Assembly: GCA_029580855.1 (NCBI GenBank)
Contig: JAKPQH010000061.1
Coordinates: forward strand, 29,334 to 93,333
Source of the DNA: a bacterium
GTDB taxonomy: Bacteria > Methylomirabilota > Methylomirabilia > Methylomirabilales > 2-02-FULL-66-22
DNA: 64,000 bases
Direction: 5' to 3'
Shown here: positions 17,120-24,941 of the stretch, piece after piece
Numbering within the stretch: position 1 is the stretch's first letter
How the letters are laid out: each line of letters opens with the position of its first letter
The notes under the pieces: model-generated
Told to the model about the DNA's origin: nothing
Seen by the model: only the letters and a program-made list of their open reading frames with translations
The model's database searches: none
Position numbers and translations under genes: made by a program

Positions 17120-17842
17120 ATGGTCAAGATCGCGCCGTCCATCTTATCGGCGGACTTCGCCGTGCTGGGCGAAGAGATCGCCAAGGTCGAACCGGTTGCG
17201 GACCTGCTGCACGTGGATGTCATGGATGGCCACTTTGTTCCGAACCTGACCATCGGCCCGGTGGTGGTCGAGGCGATGCGCCGGCGGACGCATCTGCCGC
17301 TGGACGTCCACCTGATGATCCAGCACCCCGAGCGGTACCTTGCCGCGTTCGCCAAGGCGGGGGCCGCCTATCTCACCGTGCACGCGGAAGTGTGCCCGCA
17401 TCTCCACCGGACGCTGCAGCAGATCCGCGAACTGGGCGTGAAGCCCGGCGTGGCCCTCAACCCCTCCACCTCGCTCCACGCCGTGGAGCAAGTGCTCGAT
17501 CAGGTGGACCTTGTTCTGCTCCTGTCGGTGAACCCGGGGTTCGGCGGACAGGCGTTCATTCCTTTGGTACGGAAGAAGATCGAGGGTATGCGCCAATGGT
17601 TGGAGCGCGTGCACCCGCGGCCCGAGTTGGAAGTGGACGGCGGCATCAAGCTGGATAATTGCCGGGATGTCGCGGAGGCCGGCGCCAGCATCCTGGTGGC
17701 CGGCTCGGCGATTTTCGGCAACGCGGACCCGCGGGCGGCGGTGAACGAGTTTCGCGAGGCATTGAACAGCCCGGCCGGGCGCGGCGCGGGCGGCACCGGG
17801 GGCGGTCTCCCGCCGGGCGAACCCCAGAGCCGCATCCGGTGA
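17120..17842 (+). CDS. rpe: Ribulose-phosphate 3-epimerase
   Basis: The 240-residue TIM-barrel enzyme interconverts ribulose-5-phosphate and xylulose-5-phosphate. Signatures are APSILSADFAVLGEEI at the N-terminus, HVDVMDGHFVPNLTIGP with the metal-ligand His and Asp, DVHLMIQHPERYL, LLSVNPGFGGQAFIP, and EVDGGIKLDN with the second catalytic Asp. GGAGG lies ten bases before the ATG. The last 25 residues after the barrel are Gly/Pro-rich and are probably disordered. Confidence 0.96.
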   Translation: MVKIAPSILSADFAVLGEEIAKVEPVADLLHVDVMDGHFVPNLTIGPVVVEAMRRRTHLPLDVHLMIQHPERYLAAFAKAGAAYLTVHAEVCPHLHRTLQQIRELGVKPGVALNPSTSLHAVEQVLDQVDLVLLLSVNPGFGGQAFIPLVRKKIEGMRQWLERVHPRPELEVDGGIKLDNCRDVAEAGASILVAGSAIFGNADPRAAVNEFREALNSPAGRGAGGTGGGLPPGEPQSRIR

Positions 17843-17903
17843 CCGGCGCGCCGTCATCCCGGGTCCGTTCGGACGGTACTCTTTGCGCGAGAGGGGGTGG
17901 CTC

Positions 17904-18488
17904 ATGTCCATCCGCGTGGATTCCAGGACAGATGCCCTGATCGTCGTCGACGTTCAGCGCGATTTCTGCCCCGGCGGCGCGCTCGCTGTCCCGCGGGGGG
18001 ACGAGGTGATTCCGGTGATCAACCGGCTCCTCGCCTTGACCGATTGGCTCACCGTCGCCACGCGGGACTGGCATCCCGCCGATCACTGCTCTTTCACGGC
18101 CCAGGGTGGCGTCTGGCCGCCCCACTGCGTAGCCGAAACGGACGGCGCCGATTTCCATCCCGCCCTGGACCGATCGCGCATCCGCCACGTCGTCTCCAAG
18201 GCCGTCACCAGAGACGCCGAGGCGTATTCCGGCTTTCAGGGGACCGACCTGGCCGCCCTCCTGGCGTCGCATGGCATTCGGCGCGCCTTCGTCTGCGGGC
18301 TGGCCACCGACTATTGCGTGAAGGCAACCGCCCTGGACGCGCGGCGCGCGCGTCTGGAGGTCGTGGTGATCGAGGACGCCATCCGAGGGGTGGAGGTCAA
18401 TCCCGGGGACTGCGCCAAGGCCATGGACGAAATGCGGGCATTCGCCGTCGTCCTGGCCCGCAGTGCCGACGTGACGCCGCGGCCATAG
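17904..18488 (+). CDS. pncA: Nicotinamidase / isochorismatase-family amidohydrolase
   Basis: The 194-residue protein has the nicotinamidase triad: Asp16 in IVVDVQRDFCPGG, Lys99 in VVSKAVTRDAEAYSGF, and Cys138 in CGLATDYCVK. The metal-site motif DWHPADHCSF (55-64) and WPPHC are also present. It would deamidate nicotinamide to nicotinate in NAD salvage. I start at MSIRVDSRT with GAGGGGG just upstream; an in-frame ATG 21 bases earlier is possible. It follows rpe by about 60 bases on the same strand and may be in the same transcript. Confidence 0.92.
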   Translation: MSIRVDSRTDALIVVDVQRDFCPGGALAVPRGDEVIPVINRLLALTDWLTVATRDWHPADHCSFTAQGGVWPPHCVAETDGADFHPALDRSRIRHVVSKAVTRDAEAYSGFQGTDLAALLASHGIRRAFVCGLATDYCVKATALDARRARLEVVVIEDAIRGVEVNPGDCAKAMDEMRAFAVVLARSADVTPRP

Positions 18489-18637
18489 ACGCCGCGGCAG
18501 GGGGTACGGGGGCTCGGCGGCGGAGCCGTGCCGCCCGCGCTCGGAACGATCCTGCTCCTCGGCGGTGCCCCCGGTCCCATGTTCGACGGACCCATACCCG
18601 CGTCGGTGAAACCGTGACTCCCACGAAAGGGCACACC

Positions 18638-19417
18638 ATGGAACTCACGACGACCCTGGCGAATACGGCACGGGAACTGGGAGCGAGCCTGGTGGGCGTC
18701 GCCCCCGTGGAGCGTTTCGACGGCGCACCGCCCGCGCATCACCCGACCGAACTGTTGCCGGGCGCGAAAGCGGTGATGACCTTCGGCATCCGGATCCTGG
18801 ACCGGGTCATGGAGTGGCCGGAGCTACTCAAAGGCTCGCCGTTCTACCCCGAGCCGAAGCGGGCCGAGGCGCTCCGCGTGTGTCTGTACGAGAAATCGGG
18901 GTACGAGGTCATCAACGATCATCTGAATACCATCGCGCTTCGCGTCGCCACGCACCTGGAGGAGGCCGGATTCCCCTCCCTCTTCTTTCCGACCACCAAC
19001 ACCGGAGTGCCGGAGGAGTTTACCCGCATACCGGCCATGTTCTCCCAGCGCCACGCCGCGGTGCGGGCAGGCCTGGGTGAGTTCGGCCTGAACAACGTGG
19101 TTGTCACCGCCAGGTACGGCCCCCGGATTCGGTGGAATTCGGTGATCACAGCGGCCCCGCTCACACCCTCCCCGCTCCTCGCCGAGAAGACGTGCGATGG
19201 CCTCGCCTGCCTGGAGTGCGTGCGGCAGTGCCCTCACGGGGCGCTCAGCACGCTCCCCGAGGCTGCGGAGCAGGGAATCTGGCTGAACCCGCCTGCTCGG
19301 ACCGACTGGAACACGTGTCGACGCAGCCGGTCGGTCACCGACTGCATGGGCCGCTGCCTGCGCGTCTGCCCGGCCGGCAGAACGCCCGCGAACGGCCGCA
19401 ACGGACAAATCGCTTGA
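18638..19417 (+). CDS. Short QueG-like double 4Fe-4S cluster protein
   Basis: The 259-residue protein resembles epoxyqueuosine reductase and the corrinoid/Fe-S part of reductive-dehalogenase-like proteins. It contains a conserved RHAAVRAGLGEFGLNNVVVTARYGPR segment and two cluster motifs: C-x4-C-x2-C-x3-CP near residue 190 and a second ending CMGRCLRVCP near residue 245. It lacks the C-terminal HEAT-like part of full QueG (about 380 residues), so it is probably not QueG itself but one of the short cytosolic electron-transfer relatives. The weak GAAAGG before the ATG and the 150-base gap to pncA leave its transcription unit unclear. Confidence 0.7.
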   Translation: MELTTTLANTARELGASLVGVAPVERFDGAPPAHHPTELLPGAKAVMTFGIRILDRVMEWPELLKGSPFYPEPKRAEALRVCLYEKSGYEVINDHLNTIALRVATHLEEAGFPSLFFPTTNTGVPEEFTRIPAMFSQRHAAVRAGLGEFGLNNVVVTARYGPRIRWNSVITAAPLTPSPLLAEKTCDGLACLECVRQCPHGALSTLPEAAEQGIWLNPPARTDWNTCRRSRSVTDCMGRCLRVCPAGRTPANGRNGQIA

Positions 19418-19831
19418 CGCCCGCGTCCCGCAGTGATACGTATCATCCCGGTCGCTGGGGAGAGACACAGGTGCGGAACGCCCGATCGAGCGGGTTTTCG
19501 TTTTCCTTTTACTTTTGCCATGCGGGCGTCTGCCCGGCCGGCTCGAGGCGACGGATGAGCTAGACGACAACCCATCCAACACCAAAGGCCACGGGGCAGA
19601 CGATGCCCCGTGGCCTTTTTTGTTTTGTGCCCTGCAACCTATCCGCGGGGCGACGAAAAACAGCCCCATGGAGACATCTCAGCGCGGGTCGAGCAAGAAG
19701 GTCCAGACGCAAGGCGGCGCGCCGCCGCCGGGGTACCCGGTCCGCGCGGTCCAGGCGTAGCGGCGGTACGTCGCAGCGCGGGGCGAGGCAAGTCAACGCC
19801 GCAGCGACTGTGTTCCGTGTCAACCAGAATC
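19418..19831. other. Intergenic region between the QueG-like gene and the IS110 transposase: palindrome, low-GC patch and terminator
   Basis: The 414-base stretch contains a perfect 12-bp palindrome TGATACGTATCA at 19434-19445, an unusually T-rich patch at about 19490-19520, and the strong terminator listed separately. The part after about 19640 is presumably the right flank of the IS110 element, whose exact end I cannot place. No open frame here is convincing. Confidence 0.55.
19584..19622 (+). terminator. Strong rho-independent terminator
   Basis: A perfect 15-bp stem (19584-19598 with 19604-19618) and a five-base loop GACGA are followed by a run of T (TTTTTTGTTTTG). It would end plus-strand transcription about 170 bases after the QueG-like gene, or close a separate small transcript starting near 19440. 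Confidence 0.9.
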
Positions 19832-20761
19832 TCACACCGGCCGCACGGCGGCCCAAGGCGTCTGATGGTTGATCATGGCGTTCAGGATCGTGAGCAGCTT
19901 CCGCATGCAGGCTACGATCGCGACCTTCTTGAGTTTGCCCGCCCGCCGGAGCCGCTGGTAAAAGGCCCGGATCACGTCGTTGTGCCGAATGGCAGCCAAC
20001 GTCCCCATGTAGAGCACGGGCCGGACGGCCGCCCGGCCGCCCCAGCAGCGGCGCGGCCCACGCCGCGTTCCGCGGTCTCGACGCCAGGGCGCGACGCCGA
20101 CGAGGGCGGCGATCGCGCGCCGGCTGAGCCGGCCGCGCTCCGGCCGGCCGGCCAGGCCGGTCACCGCGCAGATCGGGCCCCCGCCGGGTGCGCTCCGCAG
20201 GAGGTTGTCCTGGACGCGCCAGCCGGGGTGGGCGTGGACCGCGTCCTGGAGCTCCGCGGTCACGGCGCCCAGTTCCCGCCGGAGCCAACGGATATGCGCT
20301 TGCAGGCGCGGTCGGCGCAGCGCCGGGGTACTCCCGAGCCGATTCTGCTCCGCCGTGCGCATCTCTACGAGCTGCCGCCGCCGGGTGCCCAGCGCCTCGA
20401 GCGCCCGGGTGGCCGCATCGGGCAGCGGGTGGGGTACCGGACGGACCGCCTCCGCGAAGCGGGCGAGGACGGCCGCGTCCACGGCATCGGTCGTCGCCAG
20501 GCTGCCGGTGGCCTTGGCGAAGTCCCGGACCTGCCGCGGGTTGACCACCGCCACGGGCAGTCCCGCGGCGGCGAGGGTGCTGGCCACCGGGCGCGCCAGC
20601 CCGCCGGTGGCCTCCAGGAGCACGAGCGTGGGGGCCAACGCGGCGAGCTGGGGGACGAGGCCCGCCCAGTCGGCCTCGGTCTGGGGGACGGTCCACCGCG
20701 CTCCCGTCGGCCGAACGGCGATCACGAGCTCGGCCTTGGCCCCATCAATGCCGACGAACAC
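19832..20761 (-). CDS. IS110-family transposase (DEDD recombinase)
   Basis: The product has the IS110 architecture: an N-terminal RuvC-like DEDD domain starting VFVGIDGAKAELVIAV (first Asp), with LLEATGG (Glu) and TTDAVDAAVLARFAE (paired Asp), a coiled-coil middle, and a C-terminal transposase_20-type domain (GGPICAVTGLAGRPERG, then ALVGVAPWRRDRGTRRG). From the GTG at 20761 it is 309 residues. An in-frame GTG at 20881 would add 40 low-complexity residues and erase the non-coding left end that this family needs for its bridge RNA, so I prefer 20761. IS110 elements have no long terminal inverted repeats. The gene appears intact. Confidence 0.88.
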   Translation of the reverse strand: MFVGIDGAKAELVIAVRPTGARWTVPQTEADWAGLVPQLAALAPTLVLLEATGGLARPVASTLAAAGLPVAVVNPRQVRDFAKATGSLATTDAVDAAVLARFAEAVRPVPHPLPDAATRALEALGTRRRQLVEMRTAEQNRLGSTPALRRPRLQAHIRWLRRELGAVTAELQDAVHAHPGWRVQDNLLRSAPGGGPICAVTGLAGRPERGRLSRRAIAALVGVAPWRRDRGTRRGPRRCWGGRAAVRPVLYMGTLAAIRHNDVIRAFYQRLRRAGKLKKVAIVACMRKLLTILNAMINHQTPWAAVRPV

Positions 20762-20940
20762 GCGGGACTCTGCCCTCTTGCCTCCTGCACGCCCGGTCTT
20801 GCGCGATGCGGGCTCACGGGGTGGCCCTGGCGACTGTCCGGGCTCTCCAGGGGAATGGACGGGACCACCGCGCTGCGGCACGGTCTCTCAGGACCTCAGA
20901 TGGGTCGGTCTATCCCGTCCCAGATCCCCAGAGTCTAGCA
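20762..20940 (-). ncRNA. Candidate IS110 bridge RNA region
   Basis: IS110 elements of the IS621 type encode a structured guide RNA of about 170-180 nt in the non-coding left end just upstream of the transposase. The space here between the preferred transposase start and the element edge is about 180 bases. It includes a CCCTGG/CCAGGG stem (20826-20831 with 20848-20853) enclosing a 16-base loop and other GC-rich self-complementary stretches. Position, length and structure fit, but I could not fold it or identify target and donor loops. This is inference from family knowledge. Confidence 0.35.
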
Positions 20941-21001
20941 CCTGGGGACCCGGTGCTAAGATACAAGATGGCTTTTTTCGGCGGCCACCAGGAGGCATCT
21001 C

Positions 21002-22018
21002 ATGATCATCGTCATGAAAGGCGGGATCCCCAAGGAGCACGTGCACAACGTCATCCGGACCATCGAAGAGCTCGGCTACCAGTCCCACGTCATCTGGGGC
21101 ACGCAGCGCACGGTCATCGGCGCCGTGGGCGACGAGCGCGGCAAGGCTCGCCTCCATTCGCTCGAGGTCATGCCCGGCGTCGAGAGCGTCGTCCCAATCC
21201 TCCAGCCCTTCAAGCTCGCCAGCCGGGAGTTCAAGTCTGTCTCCAGCGTGGTCAGGGTCGGCAATGCCGAGTTTGGGGGTGGCCGCCTCGCAATCATCGC
21301 CGGGCCGTGCAGCGTCGAGAGCGAGGACATGGTCATGCAGCTGGCGCTCCTGGCGAAGGAGGCCGGCGCCTCGGTCCTCCGCGGCGGCGCCTTCAAGCCG
21401 CGGACGTCGCCCTATGCGTTTCAAGGCATGGGAATGGAGGGCCTGCGTCTTCTGGCGGCGGCGCGGGACGCCACCGGCCTCGCGGTGGTCACCGAGGTCC
21501 TGAAACCCGAGGATGTGGACGCGATCGCCGAGTACGCCGACATGCTCCAGGTCGGCGCGCGCAATATGCAAAACTTCGCGTTGTTGAAACGGGTGGGCGA
21601 GGTCGGCAAGCCCGTCCTCCTGAAGCGCGGTATGGCTTCCACCATCCAGGAGTTTCTGATGGCGGCCGAATACATCCTGTCGGAGGGGAACTACAACGTC
21701 GTCCTGTGCGAGCGGGGCATCCGCACGTTCGAGACGGCCACCCGCTTCACCTTGGACCTGAACGCCGTGCCGGTGCTCAAGAAACACACGCACCTCCCGG
21801 TGATCGTGGACCCCAGCCACGGGACCGGCCACTGGGAGTACGTCTCGCCCATGGCCAAGGCCGGCATCGCCTGCGGCGCCGACGGCCTCATGATCGAGGT
21901 GCACATGCGCCCCGAGATCGCGGTGAGCGACGGCATCCAGTCGCTAAAGCCGGAAGTGTTCCGGCAGCTCATGCAAGAGCTGGCCCCGTTCGCCCAGGCC
22001 GCCGGCCGCTCACTTTAG
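21002..22018 (+). CDS. aroF: 3-deoxy-7-phosphoheptulonate (DAHP) synthase, type I-beta with regulatory N-domain
   Basis: The 338-residue enzyme catalyses the first shikimate step, condensing phosphoenolpyruvate and erythrose-4-phosphate. Residues 1-70 form the ferredoxin-like (ACT-like) domain of Thermotoga-type DAHP synthases, implicated in feedback control. The barrel follows with [47 protein letters not shown] and [22 protein letters not shown] sits nine bases before the ATG. The gene stands alone between the IS110 element and a MITE-like element; no other aro gene is in the window. Confidence 0.96.
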   Translation: MIIVMKGGIPKEHVHNVIRTIEELGYQSHVIWGTQRTVIGAVGDERGKARLHSLEVMPGVESVVPILQPFKLASREFKSVSSVVRVGNAEFGGGRLAIIAGPCSVESEDMVMQLALLAKEAGASVLRGGAFKPRTSPYAFQGMGMEGLRLLAAARDATGLAVVTEVLKPEDVDAIAEYADMLQVGARNMQNFALLKRVGEVGKPVLLKRGMASTIQEFLMAAEYILSEGNYNVVLCERGIRTFETATRFTLDLNAVPVLKKHTHLPVIVDPSHGTGHWEYVSPMAKAGIACGADGLMIEVHMRPEIAVSDGIQSLKPEVFRQLMQELAPFAQAAGRSL

Positions 22019-22051
22019 CTGCCGAGGTGCCCGTACTAGGCGACCACTGCG

Positions 22052-22325
22052 TAAAAATAGGGGACGTCCATAAAATTATAAATTTCCTTCCAATCCCGTA
22101 AAAACCCGACCCTGGAGACCTTCTGATCAAGGCGTCGATACGCTGCAAAGTGCCATCCCTCTTTTCCGATGATCGGTCCGAAGACTGAAATCGTGCCGAC
22201 AAGCCTCGGCGAAGAGATCCGGAAGATCACGGACTCCGCCCTATTCGAGGCGGGCGCAACTTCTATCCGCACTGAGGGTATGGCGAGTATAGATTTTTAT
22301 AATTTCATGGACGTCCCCTGTTTAT
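22052..22325. mobile_element. MITE-like element with about 30-bp terminal inverted repeats, TA-flanked
   Basis: The left end (22052-22088) and the reverse complement of the right end (22290-22325) share TA-AA, AGGGGACGTCCAT and AAATTATAAA in the same order, with a few mismatches and a two-base length difference. Both outer edges carry TA. The 200-base interior has no transposase. The AT-rich ends stand out against the GC-rich flanks, suggesting acquisition. Short open frames that run into the ends (reading YNFMDVP) are by-products of the repeat. The family of the parent transposon is not recognised. Confidence 0.7.
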
Positions 22326-22736
22326 TGGGCCATGTCGCGGGTGCCGTCCTGGACCGCAGGCGTGTGGAGGGCGACCGCCTGGGGTGCGGACAATTCCCAC
22401 GATTTCGCCTTGACAATTCGCCCCGAGTGGAGGGATGCTCCCGCAGCAATTGAGCCCCCGGGGGGGCCGGCCCAGACGGGGAGCGGTCGTCGTTGGCCTC
22501 CGCGATCCGGATCCCTCGTGTGCGCCGCGAGAGCATCGCGCGGCGGATCCGGCCGGTCCTTCGCCGGTCCGCGGAACGGGATGCCGCAGGAGCATCATCG
22601 GGTCCGGACTCTCCAGTGAAGGAGGTGAGACGCGGCCTCACGACGTGGCGACGGAGCCACCTATCCTCGCGCAAGACGCATTCATCCGAGACTCGGCGAT
22701 TGGCCGACCCGCTCCAAACGGAGCGAGAGGGGGAAT
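22326..22736. other. Leader region of the first Liv-type binding protein gene
   Basis: These 410 bases between the MITE-like element and the binding-protein gene carry no convincing open frame. A TTGACA at 22410-22415 with a poor -10 (GATGCT) after 18 bases is the only promoter-like match. The long leader could hold regulatory structure, but I recognise no riboswitch. Confidence 0.4.
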
Positions 22737-23987
22737 ATGAGCATGAAAGGGGTCACCAGGCGACGGTTCATCAAAGCGACAGGTGCGGCGGCGGCGGCCG
22801 CGGGCACCGCGCAGATTTTCGCTCCGGCGATTCTCAAGGCGCAACAGCAGCCCATCAAGATCGGCCACCTGGTTCCGCTGACCGGTTTTCTGGGGCCCAT
22901 GGGCGACTATGCGGCGAAGGCCGGCAAGCTGGCGGTCGAGGAGATCAACGCGGCCGGCGGCGTGCTCGGACGGCAGGTCGAAACCATCGTCGATGACGAG
23001 ACGAACCCGGGCGTGGGCGTGCAGAAGGCCACCAAGATGATCCAGCAGGACAAGGTGGACTTCCTTCTCGGCACCGTGAGCAGCGCCGTGGCGCTGGCGA
23101 TCATGGACGTCGCCGAACGGTACCAGAAGATCTTTTTCAACACCGGCTCCAACTCGGACGAGATCCGCGGCGCGAAGTGTAACTACTACACCTTCTCCAC
23201 CGAGGCTTCCAATACGCAATACGTCAAGACCATCGGCCGCTACCTGCTCAAAAACAAGCACTACAAGACGTTCTACATCCTCACCTCCGACTACGCGTTC
23301 GGCCATGATCTCACCCGCGTGACCCGGCGCCTCCTGAACGAGCTGGGCGGCAAGGAGATCGGCCACGACCTGGTCCCCACCGGGACCGCCGACTACAGCT
23401 CCTACATCCTGAAGATCCGGAACGCGAAACCCGAGTGTATCATCGTCAACGTCGCCGGCTCCGACCAGACCACGTTCCTGAAGCAGTACAGCGAGTTTGG
23501 CCTGAACATCGACATCGCGGGCGGTGTCACGGACACCGTGCTCATGTGGAACGCGGGGAAGGATGCGGCGCAAGGCGTGTGGACCTTGATCTGGTGGGGC
23601 GATCTCGACAACGCCTGGACCAAGAACTTCTCGAGCAAGTACCGCCAGAAGTACGGGCTGCCCCCCGAAAACCAGGCCTGGGGCGACTACACCAGCCTCA
23701 AGGCGCTGGCCGAGGCCGTCAAGATAGCCGGCACGACCGACAGCAAGAAGGTGGTCGAAGCCCTGGAGAAGATCAAGTTCGACGGCGGCAAGGGCCGCGA
23801 GTTGTATTACCGCACCTACGACCACCAGCTCATCCAGCCGATGTACGTGGTCTCGATCAAGAAGACCGGCAACCGGGACAAGTGGGATATCTTCAACGTG
23901 GTGGCCGAGGTTCCGGGCAAGGACGAGAGCCTGGAGGTCATCGCGCCGACCAAGGAAGAGAACCCCTGCAACATGAAGCGCGCCTGA
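22737..23987 (+). CDS. Tat-exported Liv-type ABC transporter substrate-binding protein (copy 1)
   Basis: The 416-residue periplasmic binding protein has a twin-arginine signal (TRRRFIKATGAAAAAAGT, ending near LKAQQ). The type I periplasmic fold of the branched-chain amino acid/amide family follows: IKIGHLVPLTGFLGPMGDYA, then EINAAGGVLGRQVE. The conserved NTGSNSDEIRG and SDYAFGHDLTR segments fit the ligand-binding cleft. GAGGGGGA precedes the ATG (a second ATG two codons on is possible). It is followed by a perfect 14-bp hairpin and then by the permease genes. The ligand could be an amino acid, amide, urea or a related small compound; sequence does not say. Confidence 0.93.
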   Translation: MSMKGVTRRRFIKATGAAAAAAGTAQIFAPAILKAQQQPIKIGHLVPLTGFLGPMGDYAAKAGKLAVEEINAAGGVLGRQVETIVDDETNPGVGVQKATKMIQQDKVDFLLGTVSSAVALAIMDVAERYQKIFFNTGSNSDEIRGAKCNYYTFSTEASNTQYVKTIGRYLLKNKHYKTFYILTSDYAFGHDLTRVTRRLLNELGGKEIGHDLVPTGTADYSSYILKIRNAKPECIIVNVAGSDQTTFLKQYSEFGLNIDIAGGVTDTVLMWNAGKDAAQGVWTLIWWGDLDNAWTKNFSSKYRQKYGLPPENQAWGDYTSLKALAEAVKIAGTTDSKKVVEALEKIKFDGGKGRELYYRTYDHQLIQPMYVVSIKKTGNRDKWDIFNVVAEVPGKDESLEVIAPTKEENPCNMKRA

Positions 23988-23999
23988 CCGTCCTGACCC

Positions 24000-24033
24000 C
24001 TCCTGCCCCCCTCGACCCAGAGGGGGGCAGGAG
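24000..24033 (+). terminator. Intercistronic GC-rich hairpin after binding protein 1
   Basis: A perfect 14-bp stem (24000-24013 with 24020-24033) with a six-base loop sits 12 bases after the stop. There is no T-run, so it more likely attenuates transcription or protects the upstream mRNA, keeping binding protein in excess over permease. Confidence 0.6.
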
Positions 24034-24065
24034 CGTTTGCGGGATCCCGTCCCGCGAGGCCACCC

Positions 24066-24941
24066 ATGGATCTGACAACCTTCATGCAGTTCTTCATCAA
24101 TGGGATCGTGCTCGGGGCCATTTACGTCCTGCTCGCCATCGGGCTGTCGATCATCTTCGGGATGATCGGCATCGTGAACCTGACCCACGGCATCCTCTAC
24201 ATGCTGGGCGCCTACGCCACGGTGACGCTGTCGCCGTACCTCGGGTTCTTCCCGAACCTGATCGTCTCGCCGCTCCTGGTCGCCGCGATCGGCATGGCGG
24301 TGGAGGCCGCGTTCCTGCGGAGGATGTATAAGGACGACCCGGCGCTCGGTCTCCTGTTCACCTTCGGCCTGGCCATGTTCCTGGAGCAGATGGTCCGTCT
24401 GATCTGGGGCACCCAGGGCATTCCGTTCCAGATTCCCGAAGCGCTCCGGGGCGCATTGGTGGCCGGCCCCATCATCTACTCCAAGTACCGGTACTTCATC
24501 GGGGCGTGCTCCATCCTGGTGATCGGCGGACTCTGGCTCTTCTTGGAGAAGACGCCCTACGGAATGATCATCCGTGCGGGGAGTCGCGATCCCGACATGG
24601 TGCGCATGCTCGGGATCAGCCTGAAACCGGTCTTCACCGCCGTGTTCGGCCTGGGTGTGGCGCTGGCCGCCGTGTCGGGCGTGCTGGCCTCCCCGCTCGC
24701 GGGCGTCGAGCCGGCCATGGGAACCAACACCGGAACCTTTGCGTTCGTGGTGGTGGTCATCGGCGGACTGGGGAGTTTCTGGGGCTCGGTCATCGCCGGC
24801 CTGATGGTGGGCGAGGTGGAGAGCTTCTGCATCTTCTTCTGGCCCCCCATGGCGGATGCGTCGAAGTTCGCCCTCATGATCGCGATCCTCTTGCTCAGAC
24901 CCCGCGGACTCCTCGGGCGCCGATGGGAGAGATTCGAATGA
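24066..24941 (+). CDS. livH: Liv-type ABC transporter permease (LivH family)
   Basis: The 291-residue inner-membrane protein has about eight hydrophobic segments. The LivH signatures are FFINGIVLGAIYVLLAIGLSIIFGM at the N-terminus, NLTHGILYMLGAYA, and the C-terminal VVVIGGLGSFWGSVIAGLMVGEVE. It starts 78 bases after the binding-protein gene, beyond the intercistronic hairpin. Its stop overlaps the LivM-LivG-LivF fusion start by 4 bp (ATGA). The transported compound is unknown; the symbol refers to family position, not to proven leucine transport. Confidence 0.92.
   Translation: MDLTTFMQFFINGIVLGAIYVLLAIGLSIIFGMIGIVNLTHGILYMLGAYATVTLSPYLGFFPNLIVSPLLVAAIGMAVEAAFLRRMYKDDPALGLLFTFGLAMFLEQMVRLIWGTQGIPFQIPEALRGALVAGPIIYSKYRYFIGACSILVIGGLWLFLEKTPYGMIIRAGSRDPDMVRMLGISLKPVFTAVFGLGVALAAVSGVLASPLAGVEPAMGTNTGTFAFVVVVIGGLGSFWGSVIAGLMVGEVESFCIFFWPPMADASKFALMIAILLLRPRGLLGRRWERFE

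Larger units (their letters stand above)
19640..20945 (-). mobile_element. IS110-family insertion sequence (ends approximate)
   Basis: The element is defined by its single transposase gene and lies between a plus-strand QueG-like gene and DAHP synthase. The right boundary is set near an imperfect palindrome at 20936-20958, and the left boundary after the terminator at 19622; both are guesses, because IS110 elements lack terminal inverted repeats and target duplications are absent or minimal. Only one copy is in the window, so the ends cannot be found by comparison. Confidence 0.5.

Noticed and set aside
20762..20881. Forty-residue N-terminal extension of the IS110 transposase from a GTG at 20881
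   Set aside because: Low-complexity, precedes the normal domain start, and would overwrite the expected bridge-RNA region. Kept only as an alternative.
22169..22453. Small plus-strand open frame through the right end of the MITE-like element
   Set aside because: Its sequence is explained by the inverted repeat (YNFMDVP appears from both ends), and it has no ribosome-binding site or family.
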